This document shows, piece after piece, positions 35,651 to 45,717 of a DNA stretch of 64,000 nt. The position numbers and the translations under genes were made by a program. How positions within the stretch are numbered: the first letter of the stretch is position 1; the number at the start of each line of letters is the position of its first letter. The stretch comes from Desulfobacteraceae bacterium (GTDB lineage Bacteria > Desulfobacterota > Desulfobacteria > Desulfobacterales > Desulfobacteraceae), in NCBI GenBank assembly GCA_024225635.1, contig JAAEMK010001108.1, forward strand, positions 36,988 through 100,987, in the 5' to 3' direction. The notes beneath the pieces were generated by a model, which saw nothing but the letters and a program-made list of their open reading frames with translations, did not search any database and was not told where the DNA came from.

Positions 35651-38600
35651 TCATTTATTCTCCGTGACAAGTTTTTTTGCCTCCACTTGGGCTGTTTCAA
35701 AGTCATACCGGCCCAATAATTTTTGAATTTTAGTTAATATAATCTGAGCTTTTCCCCCCTTGACATCTTCCAGCAGAGACTCGGTTATCTTTTCCGCATC
35801 AGCATTGAACTGTTCCAGATTCCGGATTAGTTCATTTACACGTTCCGGAAAGTCGGCCGGGAGTATCGGTTCTTTTGCCCCTGCTGTTTTTGCCGTATCT
35901 GCCGTTTCCGGCGAAGGAGGAACGAGCACTGGTTTTATGTTCAATAGGGTTAAGTTCAACTGTCTTTCGGCCGCTGTCAGCAGCTCCCGGGCAACCTCGG
36001 GGGGCTTGTCCGGCAGCGCCAGTTCCAGGTCCCGGACGGCATTGAACAATGGGGTGGCGCCAATGGTGCCGGCTATCCCTTTTAAGGTATGTGCATGGCG
36101 GAGGGCTGCTTCCGGGTCCTGCTGATCCATGGCCTGACGAATGGGGTCTATTCCCTGTTGTTGATTTACAGCGAACTTGTTCAGCAGTTCAAGATAGAAC
36201 TTCATATTGCCGCCTACCCGTTTCAACCCCATCTCAATATCGATTCCCGGAAGCTCGGGAAGAGTATCCGTTGCCTTTGAATCATCCCTGGGAATTGCAG
36301 GTTTTGCTGCAATCCTCTGTTTCGGCACTTTAATCCAGCGGCTAATGGTTGCAATTGCAAGAGCCGGGTCTATGGGCTTTACCACCTGATCATTCATTCC
36401 TGATTCAAGGCATTTTTCCCGGTCACCAACCATTGTGTCGGCGGTCATGGCGATGATGGGCAGCTCCTTGAATCTCTCTTGACCGCGAATCTTTCGTGTT
36501 GCGGTGTAGCCATCCATGACGGGCATCTGCACATCCATCAACACGCCGTCAAAGGTTTGGCCTGAGTTCAATAGATCCAATGCTTCCCGGCCGTTACAGG
36601 CGACACTGGCTTTGACCCCCTCATTGGCAAGCAGGCCAATGGCCACCTCCTGATTGAACTCATTGTCCTCAACAAGCAAAAGGTGTGCTCCCTCAAGTAC
36701 CCCGGCGGCTTCAGAACGGTTGCCTGGAAGTTTGCTTTTTTCATCTATCCTCTCAGTTTCATGGCCGATCACTTCGGCAATGCTCTTCAGCATGGTGCCG
36801 GCTGTTACGGGTTTGCTTAAAACGGCGTTAACCGTTACATTTGCAACCTGGGTTTCCGCCCATATATCTTCCCGGCCGTACGCAGTGACCATGATGACCA
36901 ACGGCGGTGACGGGGACAGTCGCTCCGGGAATTGCTTAATGCACTCAATGCCGCCCATTACCGGCATCTTCCAATCCATTATTACAATGTCGTAGGCTTT
37001 TCCATCATGCTCTGCCCGGGTTATCATGCTCAAGGCGGTTTCGCCATCCGGGGCCATATCCGCTGTCATGCCGTAACTGTTTACCAGGTTACTTAGAATC
37101 TCCCGGGCAGAGGAATTATCATCCACTATCAATACCCTCAATCCGCGTAAATGATCACGATCAATTGTCCGGCGCTCCACAGGGATAGCCTGAATACCGA
37201 GCCGAACGGTGAAGTTGAAGGTGCTGCCCTGGCCGGGGGTGCTCTCCACCCAGGTATCCCCTTCCATCATATTGCAGAGTTCCCGGGAGATACTCAATCC
37301 CAGTCCTGTGCCCCCGTATCTGCGGGTGGTGGAACTGTCTGCCTGGCTGAAGGACTGGAAAAGTCCGGCTGTCTGCTCCGGTGTCATTCCTATTCCGGTA
37401 TCCCGCACAGATAAAAGGAACAGGCCTGAAGCCCCATCTTTCTCCCGTAAGCTGGCGGTAACCACAATTTCCCCCTCACGGGTAAATTTAACCGCATTGT
37501 TGATCAGATTAATCAGGACCTGACCAAGTCTCAACGGGTCTCCAATCAATGCCATGGGCATATTATCATCAATATCAAACAATAACTCCACCCCTTTTTC
37601 TTCGGCTTTCGGGCCAACAAGGGTGGCTATATGGTCCAGAATGTCCTCCAGGTAGAAGTCGATCTTTTCAAGGTCCAGCTTTCCCGCCTCGATTTTAGAA
37701 AAATCCAGGATGTCGTTGAGAATACTCAGCAGGGATTCAGCCGAATGGTTAACTTTTTCTATGTAATTGCGCTGTTTTTTGCTCAGATCCGTGGCGAGCG
37801 CCAGGTGGGACATGCCCATGATCGCGTTCATGGGTGTGCGGATTTCATGGCTCATGTTGGCCAGGAAGTCGGATTTGGCCCGGGTGGCGGCCTCGGCGGT
37901 TTCTTTTGCTTTTTCCAGTTCCGCCTGAACCTCTTTTCGCCCTGTTATATCCCTTGCAATGGCAGTATAGTTAATCTCCTCACCCGAAGCGGCCACGCCA
38001 ATCGCAAAATCCATGGGAAACTCCTTGCCGTCTTTTCTGACTCCGACTATCTCCCGTTCTTTATCCGTATCTCCCGGTTCTCCTGTTGTCAGATATTTAT
38101 TCAGGTAGTCCAGGTATTCATTCCCATAGGGTCTGGTCATCAATCGGGTGAATGAACTGCCGATAATTTCTCTTCCGGCGTAACCGAAGATCTCCTCGGC
38201 TGCAGGGCTGAACGTTGTGATGTAACCTGCGCTGTCGAACACAATGATTCCATCCGCCGCATTTTTTATTACAGAGCTCATCCGCCGTTCGCTTGCAGCC
38301 AGATCCGCCGTTCGTTCTTTTACCCTTTCTTCCAGCAGGTCATGTGCCTTACGCAAAGCATTGTTGGCCCGTTCTCCAATAAAACTTGTGACAAGTGATG
38401 CACCCAAGGCTACAAGAAGGGTTATTCCCAGCATCAACAGTATGGTCAGACGTACTGACCTGTATGTTTTCAGCACCTCCTCAAGATCAATTTCCGTGGT
38501 TAAGCCGATGTTCAGTTTTTTATCCCATAACCACACGCCCATGACAGGTACCCCCCGGTAATCCCGGTATCCGTCAAAATTAGCTCCGTTCCCGTCTGTG

Positions 38601-41600
38601 AGAGCGCCGGAGGCCATTAAGGTAAGCGGCCATTCTTCAGGTGGGGCATCAGGCCGGTACCCTTTCATCATGTTACCGCCGGGATCACGAATATCTAAGG
38701 AAAGAATCGCACTTTGATCGAATTTGAGCAGATCGATATCATGGAGCTGCCGGTTGAGGTGGCTCTCTGACAACATGCGCCCTATTTTATCAAAAGCGTA
38801 GGTTTTGACTGTGCTGCCAATATTTCCCAGTTGAATAATCTGGGTGAAATCAGCTGCCGGATTAACACTTTCAATCAGCAGGGCGATGATCTCTTCATTA
38901 CTGTCCCTGACCGGTGCTGCAAAGTAAAGAACAGGCCTGCTGTCTTTTGAGTATTGAAATGGGGGGAAAAAAACAGTGTCTCCTGTCAATGCCTGTTCAA
39001 TAAGGTATGCATATTCCCAGGGGATTCCGGGCTTGATATCCGAAGCGGCATCGCTGAATGCCGTGATGCCCGTAAGATCCGTATTGAGTAAAATATAGTC
39101 AATAGTCCCGGGGGGCATTAATCTGTTATTAATCAGCCGGCGAAATTTCTTCAGGGCGGTTTTGACTGATGGTGCTTCCGTTTTTGATGATCCGTGCGCG
39201 AGGGTTTGACTCAATTCCTGAATGTCTGTGTCTGTTGCAAATTGAGCCAGGTCAATAAGTCTTGTTTTTGCCCATATGCTCAGCCCTTGATGGACGGCAG
39301 TTAAATTTCTTTCCAGGGATATCCGCATTTCCGAATTTATTTTTGTCCGTATACTGTTCAGAGTAAACATGGCCATGACAATAACCAGGGCGATTATCAG
39401 GCCTGCGCCGACAATGCCAAGATTGCGCAGCCTGCCCGATCCGAATTTCAACCCCAGCGGATCTCTTGTTGAGTCCTTCAGTAAACGCAGCAATAATACC
39501 AGAAGCGACACCACGATCAATAAAATGGCCCCGATTTGAAGAGCCATAATCACCATTGAACGGCTGAATCCTGTTTCTATTTCAGGCTCTCTTTCAGGTA
39601 TTTCAATGAGCCCGATCCATTTTTCACGGATATTATGATGTTCTTCCCGGGTGATGGATGCCAGGGCCTTGTTCAGTATCGGTACGAGTTCCGGCCAATC
39701 CTTGCGCACCCCCATACTTAAATCCCCGGTTTCCAAATCGGCGTCTGCGGCCACACGCAGGTTGAGTAAATTGTGTTCATGAAAAAGATATGAGGCGACC
39801 CCGAGATTTATTATCATACCATCGGCTTTGCCGGTTGAAACAGCCCTCAGGCCCTCCAGCGGTTTTGTCACAACATAGCTGTTAATGTCCGGGTGTTTAC
39901 GGTTTATCTCGTCAACATAGTAGAAACCTTTTACCATGGCTAGGGATTTACCTTTGAAATCATTCAGGCCTGAAATTTCCGGATAATCTTTGCGTGTTAC
40001 CAGTACTACCGGGAGGGTGATATAGGGTGATGTGAAATTCAGAAATGATCGTCTCTCCGGGGTGTCGACTATGATGGGCATAGCATCAAGGTTATGGTCC
40101 TTTATACTGTTTAGCATTTTATCCCAGGTAGAGTCCCCATATACCTCAATGTCTATGCCCAGGCGCTCACTGATTAATGTTAAATATTCCGCTGTTATTC
40201 CCTGGTATTCTCCGTTACGATCAATAAATCCAAAGGGAGGGTAATCCGGATTACTCCCCATGCGGATGGTTTTATGATCTTGCAGCCAGGCTTTTTCCCG
40301 GGCGGATAAATCTACTTTGACAGCAGGTCCCCGGGGGTGAACGGATCCAATCCATTTTTCCCGGATCTTATGATGTTCTTCCTGGGTGATGGATGCCAGG
40401 GCCTTGTTCAGTATTGGTACGAATTCCGGCCAATCCTTGCGCACCCCCATATTATGGTCATCGGTTTCCAGTGTTGTATCCGCAGCCACCCGCAGGTTTG
40501 ATAAACTGTATTTCTGAATCAGGTAGGAAGCCACTGCCAGGTTGAGAACCAAACCTTCGGCCTTACCCACTGCGACTGCCTTTAGTGCCTCAAGGGGCGT
40601 TTGTACAATGAGTTGTTTGATCTCCGGGAAGTCGCGTTTGATTTTTTCATTAAAGAAGTAGTCCTTTACCAGAACCAGGCTTTTTCCATTGAAATCAGCT
40701 ATCCCTGATACCTTGGGATAGTTTTTGCGGGTTACCACGATATTGGGGAATAAAAAAAGAGGTGCTGTGAAATTCAGATATGCGCGCCTGTCTTGCGTAT
40801 CGGTAACGACAGGAAGCATATCAACTTTTTTATTTTTAACTTCTTCCAGCACTTCGGACCAGGACAAACCGTGCCGTACCTGCATTTTAACGCCAAGGCG
40901 TTTACTGATTAAATTTAAATAATCAGATGTCATTCCATTGTAGACCCCATTGTCATCAATAAACTCAAAGGGAGGGTAGGCCGGGTCAACCCCCAGGCGG
41001 ATGGTTTTATGTTCCTGAAGCCACTCTTTTTCCCGGGCGGATAATTTCACCCGGACAGGAGATTTAGCAAGTTCAATGGTTCCAATCCATCTGTTGCGGA
41101 TAGCCTGGTGTTCTTCCCGTGTAATGGAGTCCAGGGCCTTGTTCAGAATAGCCACAAATTCAGGCCAGTCCTTGCGTACACCGATACTCAGGGCATTGGA
41201 CTCCAGCCCTGAATCCGCCGCCACCTTCAGATTGAGTAAATTATGTTCCTGAAACATATAGGAGGCGATAGCCAGGCTGACAGGCATGGCATCCGCCTTG
41301 CCAATGGCGACAGCCTTTAAGCCCTGAATGGGGGATTTTACAAATAATTTGTCAATATCAGGATATTTATCGTTTATTTCATTGATATAGTAATAATCCT
41401 CCACCATGACCAGGGTCTTACCTTTCAAATCCGCCAGGCCTGATATCTCCTGATGATCCTTGCGCGTCACCACTACCACCGGGAATCCTATATAGGGAGA
41501 TGTAAAGTTTAAGAAGGTGCGTCTTTCCCGGGTATTGACGAGGGTGGACACCATATCCAGCTTTCCTTCTTTTGCGTCTTTGAGCGTTTCCGACCAGCTT

Positions 41601-41866
41601 TCGACACCCTCTAGTTCAATTCTAATACCCAGCCGCTTACAGATTATTGCCATATAGTCAGCGGCCATTCCCCTGTGGTTAGCGTTGCTGTCTATGAATT
41701 CAAAGGGCGGATAATTCGGGTCGCACCCTGTTCGGATGGTTTTATGCTTTGCCAGCCAGTCCTTTTCGCTGTCGGTCAGGTTAAGATCGCCCGCAACAGC
41801 AGACTGTGTAGTCAAGGGTGTGATAATAATCAGGAGAATTAACAGAATATATCTTAAGAACACCAT
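35651..41866 (-). CDS. Giant hybrid sensor kinase with three tandem SBP domains, Cache, PAS, two receivers and HPt
   Basis: This 2071-residue protein begins with a signal peptide (1-25). Three consecutive amino-acid-type solute-binding domains (SBP_bac_3) follow at about 28-265, 275-512 and 525-765, each opening with a LSAREKxWLQxHKTIRxG-type line and YPPFxFID and closing with a RxxWIG box. Membrane segments near 780-800 and 815-835 bracket a short linker. A Cache-like periplasmic domain (about 845-1128), a third helix (about 1140-1162) and a PAS domain (about 1200-1315) come next. HisKA has [18 protein letters not shown] (His near 1340); the ATPase has GTGLGLSIS near 1520. Two receivers (IVIMDWKMPVMGG near 1630, [15 protein letters not shown] near 1775) and an HPt domain (HAHTLKGIAGTIG near 1925) complete a full phosphorelay. 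Confidence 0.93.
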   Translation of the reverse strand: MVFLRYILLILLIIITPLTTQSAVAGDLNLTDSEKDWLAKHKTIRTGCDPNYPPFEFIDSNANHRGMAADYMAIICKRLGIRIELEGVESWSETLKDAKEGKLDMVSTLVNTRERRTFLNFTSPYIGFPVVVVTRKDHQEISGLADLKGKTLVMVEDYYYINEINDKYPDIDKLFVKSPIQGLKAVAIGKADAMPVSLAIASYMFQEHNLLNLKVAADSGLESNALSIGVRKDWPEFVAILNKALDSITREEHQAIRNRWIGTIELAKSPVRVKLSAREKEWLQEHKTIRLGVDPAYPPFEFIDDNGVYNGMTSDYLNLISKRLGVKMQVRHGLSWSEVLEEVKNKKVDMLPVVTDTQDRRAYLNFTAPLFLFPNIVVTRKNYPKVSGIADFNGKSLVLVKDYFFNEKIKRDFPEIKQLIVQTPLEALKAVAVGKAEGLVLNLAVASYLIQKYSLSNLRVAADTTLETDDHNMGVRKDWPEFVPILNKALASITQEEHHKIREKWIGSVHPRGPAVKVDLSAREKAWLQDHKTIRMGSNPDYPPFGFIDRNGEYQGITAEYLTLISERLGIDIEVYGDSTWDKMLNSIKDHNLDAMPIIVDTPERRSFLNFTSPYITLPVVLVTRKDYPEISGLNDFKGKSLAMVKGFYYVDEINRKHPDINSYVVTKPLEGLRAVSTGKADGMIINLGVASYLFHEHNLLNLRVAADADLETGDLSMGVRKDWPELVPILNKALASITREEHHNIREKWIGLIEIPEREPEIETGFSRSMVIMALQIGAILLIVVSLLVLLLRLLKDSTRDPLGLKFGSGRLRNLGIVGAGLIIALVIVMAMFTLNSIRTKINSEMRISLERNLTAVHQGLSIWAKTRLIDLAQFATDTDIQELSQTLAHGSSKTEAPSVKTALKKFRRLINNRLMPPGTIDYILLNTDLTGITAFSDAASDIKPGIPWEYAYLIEQALTGDTVFFPPFQYSKDSRPVLYFAAPVRDSNEEIIALLIESVNPAADFTQIIQLGNIGSTVKTYAFDKIGRMLSESHLNRQLHDIDLLKFDQSAILSLDIRDPGGNMMKGYRPDAPPEEWPLTLMASGALTDGNGANFDGYRDYRGVPVMGVWLWDKKLNIGLTTEIDLEEVLKTYRSVRLTILLMLGITLLVALGASLVTSFIGERANNALRKAHDLLEERVKERTADLAASERRMSSVIKNAADGIIVFDSAGYITTFSPAAEEIFGYAGREIIGSSFTRLMTRPYGNEYLDYLNKYLTTGEPGDTDKEREIVGVRKDGKEFPMDFAIGVAASGEEINYTAIARDITGRKEVQAELEKAKETAEAATRAKSDFLANMSHEIRTPMNAIMGMSHLALATDLSKKQRNYIEKVNHSAESLLSILNDILDFSKIEAGKLDLEKIDFYLEDILDHIATLVGPKAEEKGVELLFDIDDNMPMALIGDPLRLGQVLINLINNAVKFTREGEIVVTASLREKDGASGLFLLSVRDTGIGMTPEQTAGLFQSFSQADSSTTRRYGGTGLGLSISRELCNMMEGDTWVESTPGQGSTFNFTVRLGIQAIPVERRTIDRDHLRGLRVLIVDDNSSAREILSNLVNSYGMTADMAPDGETALSMITRAEHDGKAYDIVIMDWKMPVMGGIECIKQFPERLSPSPPLVIMVTAYGREDIWAETQVANVTVNAVLSKPVTAGTMLKSIAEVIGHETERIDEKSKLPGNRSEAAGVLEGAHLLLVEDNEFNQEVAIGLLANEGVKASVACNGREALDLLNSGQTFDGVLMDVQMPVMDGYTATRKIRGQERFKELPIIAMTADTMVGDREKCLESGMNDQVVKPIDPALAIATISRWIKVPKQRIAAKPAIPRDDSKATDTLPELPGIDIEMGLKRVGGNMKFYLELLNKFAVNQQQGIDPIRQAMDQQDPEAALRHAHTLKGIAGTIGATPLFNAVRDLELALPDKPPEVARELLTAAERQLNLTLLNIKPVLVPPSPETADTAKTAGAKEPILPADFPERVNELIRNLEQFNADAEKITESLLEDVKGGKAQIILTKIQKLLGRYDFETAQVEAKKLVTENK

Positions 41867-41889
41867 AAAACAACTCCAGGGTTAATATT

Positions 41890-41904
41890 GGAAAGCCTGA
41901 CCTC
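41890..41904. repeat. Isolated remnant of the family A repeat
   Basis: GGAAAGCCTGACCTC matches the inner-to-outer half of the family A stem at 27979-27993 with one change. It lies alone in the 49-base gap between two kinase genes. Confidence 0.5.
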
Positions 41905-41915
41905 GTCTATTTCAT

Positions 41916-43751
41916 CTATTCTAAGACGTTTTGGATCACGGTGACCAGCTTTTCCGGTTCAATGGGCTTGGCAAGGTAGGAGTTCATGCCGGCGGCAAGG
42001 CAGCGCAGCTGGTCATTCTTCATGGCGTGGGCCGTCATGGCAATGATGGGAATGGTTTTGCATGAAACCTCCGAGTTCGGGTCCCGGATGATCCTGGCCG
42101 TTTCGATTCCGTCCAGAACCGGCATCTGAACATCCATGAGAATGAGGTCGTAGGGTTCTTCTTTCAACCGTTCCAGCACCTGGATGCCGTTGTTTGCAAC
42201 CGTGGCTGAAAAGCCGTGCTGCTTGAGCATTATCAGGGCGACCTTCTGGTTGACCGGGTTGTCTTCGGCAAGGAGGATGCGAACCTTTTCCGGGTCGACG
42301 GCAGGGCGTACCCAAGTCTTGTCCGGAGCCGCGGGCTTTTCCGGGCCGTTTGCCTTTTCATCATCGTTGTCAAGTTCAAGGAACACCCTGAAAAGGGAGC
42401 CTTTTCCCGGTTGGCTTTCCACCTCGATCTTTCCGTTCATCATTTCGGCAAGGTGTTTTGAGATGGCAAGGCCAAGGCCCGTGCCGCCAAAGGTCCTGGT
42501 GACGGAGGTGTCTGCCTGGGAAAATTTATCAAAGAGATTTTTCTGGAACTCTTCCGGGATACCGGGGCCGGTGTCCTTGATCTCATAGGCCAGTACCGTT
42601 GTTCCTTCCCGGCGTTCCCTTGCCGAAGCCCGGATGCTCACACTTCCCCGGCTGGTAAATTTAACGGCATTGCCGGCCAGGTTGATGAGTATTTGCCGTA
42701 TCCTGCCCTCGTCCCCCACAAGAAATTCGGGAATGTCTTCAGCGATCCGGGTGGTGAGGCTGAGCCCCTTTTCATCCGCCTTGACCTTCAGGAGCGCCTT
42801 GACGTCTTTAAGGGTGTGGGACGGTGAGATGCGCCGTTTTTCGAGCCGCATCTCCCCGGCTTCGATCTTGGAAAAATCGAGGATGTCGTTGATGATGGCC
42901 AGAAGCGCGTCTGCCGAGCTTGCGATTACCTCGGTATGCTCCTTCTGGAGAGGGTTGAGATCCTCCTGGAGCAGTATGGTCGCCATGCCGATGATTCCGT
43001 TCATGGGGGTGCGGATTTCGTGGCTCATGTTTGCCAGGAATTCGCTTTTTGCCTGGTTGGCCTGTTCCGCCTTTTCGGCCATGATTCGGATCTTGCGGTT
43101 GGACTCCTTAAGCTCCAGGGTTCGTTTTTCAACCCGTTTTTCCAGGGTTCGATTGAGTTCTTCCAGCTCCTGATTGAGCCGCTGCAGTTTGATTTCCGCT
43201 CTCCTGCGCTTTTCAAGTTCCTGCTCAAGGGCGTTTGAGAGCTGGTAGGTTCGAAGGGAGATGGTGACAAGGGAGATGAGCTTTTGGGCCGTCATTTCGG
43301 TTTTGGCGTTGTAGGTGTCGATCTGGTAGCGGGATACCACATCCGACTCGGGCGCCTGGCCGGGCTGGCCCGTGCGGATGGCGATCTGGACCACATGGTT
43401 TTTCATGGTTTCCCTGACATGATGGACCAGGTCGAGGCCGGCGCTCTCGGTTTCCATGACCACGTCAACCAGGAGCAGGGCCGTATCCGGGTTTTTTTCC
43501 AGAAGATCCACGGCCTGGCTGCTGGAATAGGCGTTAAGGAAAACAACGCCCCTGTTGTCAAAGGTGAAGTCGCCAAGAACCGTGGTCGTGATATCGTGGA
43601 CATCCGGCTCATCATCGATGATCATGATTTTCCAAGGCTCTGAAGAGAGAGCCTGGAGCGAACCATTGTCATCTTCTTCGGCAAAAACGAGATCGCTGTT
43701 TCCCATTGCTCTTATTTCGCTTTGTTGGTTTGTCTTCATATGGTTCCGCAT
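41916..43751 (-). CDS. Hybrid histidine kinase with N- and C-terminal receivers
   Basis: This 611-residue cytoplasmic protein opens with a receiver of the DUF3369-associated type ([20 protein letters not shown], acceptor in [18 protein letters not shown], then [20 protein letters not shown]). A coiled coil (about 175-235), HisKA ([19 protein letters not shown]), an ATPase with [16 protein letters not shown], and a C-terminal receiver ([33 protein letters not shown]) follow. It therefore receives a phosphate at one end and relays it at the other. It sits between a Cache kinase (13 bases upstream) and the giant kinase, so it may bridge them. The start 43751 lacks a clear ribosome site; ATG 43739 is an alternative. 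Confidence 0.93.
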   Translation of the reverse strand: MRNHMKTNQQSEIRAMGNSDLVFAEEDDNGSLQALSSEPWKIMIIDDEPDVHDITTTVLGDFTFDNRGVVFLNAYSSSQAVDLLEKNPDTALLLVDVVMETESAGLDLVHHVRETMKNHVVQIAIRTGQPGQAPESDVVSRYQIDTYNAKTEMTAQKLISLVTISLRTYQLSNALEQELEKRRRAEIKLQRLNQELEELNRTLEKRVEKRTLELKESNRKIRIMAEKAEQANQAKSEFLANMSHEIRTPMNGIIGMATILLQEDLNPLQKEHTEVIASSADALLAIINDILDFSKIEAGEMRLEKRRISPSHTLKDVKALLKVKADEKGLSLTTRIAEDIPEFLVGDEGRIRQILINLAGNAVKFTSRGSVSIRASARERREGTTVLAYEIKDTGPGIPEEFQKNLFDKFSQADTSVTRTFGGTGLGLAISKHLAEMMNGKIEVESQPGKGSLFRVFLELDNDDEKANGPEKPAAPDKTWVRPAVDPEKVRILLAEDNPVNQKVALIMLKQHGFSATVANNGIQVLERLKEEPYDLILMDVQMPVLDGIETARIIRDPNSEVSCKTIPIIAMTAHAMKNDQLRCLAAGMNSYLAKPIEPEKLVTVIQNVLE

Positions 43752-43764
43752 CTGCCATCAGGGC

Positions 43765-45717
43765 TTATACCTGCCTCCTTTCCAAAGGCAGGTGGATGAT
43801 GAATTTTGTTCCGGCACCTGGCCGGGATTCAACGGTCATTTCGCCCCCGTGGTTTTCGGTGATGATGAAATAGGAGACGGAAAGCCCGAGACCGGTGCCC
43901 TGTCCTACTGTCTTGGTTGTGTAAAATGGCTCGAAGACCCGTTTGCGGGTCGCCTCGGTCATGCCGGGGCCGTTGTCCTTGATTTCCAGGCACATCATTT
44001 TCCGTTCCGGTTTAACGTATGCCCGGACAATGAACAGGTGGGGCAAGGCGCCCGATTCCTGCATGGCCTGGGCGCCGTTTCGCAGGATGTTGAGCAGTAC
44101 CTGCTGGATCTTGGCCCCCTCACAGGGCACGGGGGGGAGGTTATCTTCATATTCTTTTCTGATCTCTATTTTCTTGAAGTCGTAGTGCTTTTTGAGGTCA
44201 TAGTCCGTGGTGGCAAGTTCCAGGGTTTTGTCCAGAAGGTCCGCCATGTCATGGGGGGCGAGGCTGGCGTCGCTTTTTCTGGCAAAACTGAGCATGTTGT
44301 CCACGATCTCAGCTACCCGCCGGCCCGATTCAATGATGTTCGTAATCATGCGCAATATGCCCCGGGCCTCCATGAAGTTCCGGATGGCTTCAACCGATGT
44401 GCCGGCCTCTTGGGCAGCCTTTATGCTGGCAGGTAGATGCATTTGGGCGTCCAGGCGGTTTGCCATGACCCAGGCGGTCTGCATCATGCCGGCCAGGGGA
44501 TTGTTTATCTCGTGGGCCATGCCGGCGGCAAGCCCCCCCACCGAGAGCATCTTTTCGCTCTGGATCATCATCTCTTCCATGCGCATCTTGTCTGTCACGT
44601 CGTGGGCAATGCCTTCCACGGCTGTAACCCTGCCCTCCGGGTCAAGGATCGGCGCCTCGGTTATCTCGAGCCTTCGCAATCCGCCGGACTTGTGCCGAAT
44701 TTCAATCTGATATGGCGGCGGCTTTATCCCCTTGATGCATTCTTCGGTTTTTATCCTGGCATCATGGTTTATGGGATTGTCGGTGAGGTAGGTGCAGTAG
44801 TGGGTCTTGAACTCCGCCTGGTCATACCCCAGCATTTCCGTGAGCGACGGACTCACATAGGAAAAGACCCCGTCTGTGCCATGGGCGTAGAAGAAATACT
44901 CCCGGCCGAGGTTCTCCACAAGCCGGCGGTGCTTCTCCTCGCTTTCACGAATTTTAGCGAACTGCTCCCGGATGGCATCCCGCATCTGAATAAATGTGGC
45001 GGTCAGTATCCCGATTTCATCGCTGGAGCCCGCCTTCAGCTCTTCAACCTCCTCCCCGCGGGCCAGGGCGGCCGAAGCCCGGGTCAATTTGCTGATGGGG
45101 CTTACGATCCCGTGAATGACGAATCGTAAAATTATCGAGGTAAGAATAAGTATCCCCAGGGTGGCCCAGAGGGTGATCGCCCGTATCCGGTTGACAGGCC
45201 CCAGTATCTCGGCCCGGGACTGGCTGCACACAACATTCCAGTGCCACGCCTCAAATCGTGAAATACAGCCGATGCGGGCTTCATCCGGCCAGGTGAACTC
45301 AATATGGTCAATCTTGTTGTTCTTTGAATTCACATACCAGGCCCGGCCGGCAATCCGGTGACCGATGAGTTTTGGATTCGGGTGGGCCAGCACGATCCCC
45401 CGGTCATCCACCACGAAAACATGGCCGCTCTTTCCAAAATGAATATCGTTTAAATCACGCGCGGATTCATCCTGTGCCTTTTTTACATTGGCCGGGATCC
45501 AATCCAGGCCGAACCGGCGCAACACCTCCAGGTTCTCCGAGGAGATATTGATGGCGTCCTCCAGCTTCAAATGGATGAGTTCATGGCTGACCCGCCACAG
45601 GGATTCACGGGTGATGTGATAGGAAATAAAAGAAAGCCCGAGCAGGGAGATCGTCATCAGCAGCAGGACCGCCAGCAGAATTTTACTAAAGATAGTCATG
45701 CCCGGTTCCGTGATCAT
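43765..45717 (-). CDS. Sensor histidine kinase with Cache, HAMP and PAS domains
   Basis: This 650-residue membrane kinase has helices near 9-31 and 185-205 enclosing a single-Cache domain (DIHFGKSGHVFVVDDRGIVL, then HPNPKLIGHRIAG), a HAMP linker (RFVIHGIVSPISKLTRASAA), a PAS domain (about 265-385), and HisKA with GLAAGMAHEINNPLAGMMQT (His near 410). The ATPase has NILRNGAQAMQ, DNGPGM and GQGTGLGLSVSYFII. No receiver is attached; the next gene starts with one and is the likely partner. Its start overlaps the stop of the substrate-binding protein gene (TAATG), which indicates translational coupling of ligand-binding protein and sensor. Confidence 0.94.
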   Translation of the reverse strand: MITEPGMTIFSKILLAVLLLMTISLLGLSFISYHITRESLWRVSHELIHLKLEDAINISSENLEVLRRFGLDWIPANVKKAQDESARDLNDIHFGKSGHVFVVDDRGIVLAHPNPKLIGHRIAGRAWYVNSKNNKIDHIEFTWPDEARIGCISRFEAWHWNVVCSQSRAEILGPVNRIRAITLWATLGILILTSIILRFVIHGIVSPISKLTRASAALARGEEVEELKAGSSDEIGILTATFIQMRDAIREQFAKIRESEEKHRRLVENLGREYFFYAHGTDGVFSYVSPSLTEMLGYDQAEFKTHYCTYLTDNPINHDARIKTEECIKGIKPPPYQIEIRHKSGGLRRLEITEAPILDPEGRVTAVEGIAHDVTDKMRMEEMMIQSEKMLSVGGLAAGMAHEINNPLAGMMQTAWVMANRLDAQMHLPASIKAAQEAGTSVEAIRNFMEARGILRMITNIIESGRRVAEIVDNMLSFARKSDASLAPHDMADLLDKTLELATTDYDLKKHYDFKKIEIRKEYEDNLPPVPCEGAKIQQVLLNILRNGAQAMQESGALPHLFIVRAYVKPERKMMCLEIKDNGPGMTEATRKRVFEPFYTTKTVGQGTGLGLSVSYFIITENHGGEMTVESRPGAGTKFIIHLPLERRQV

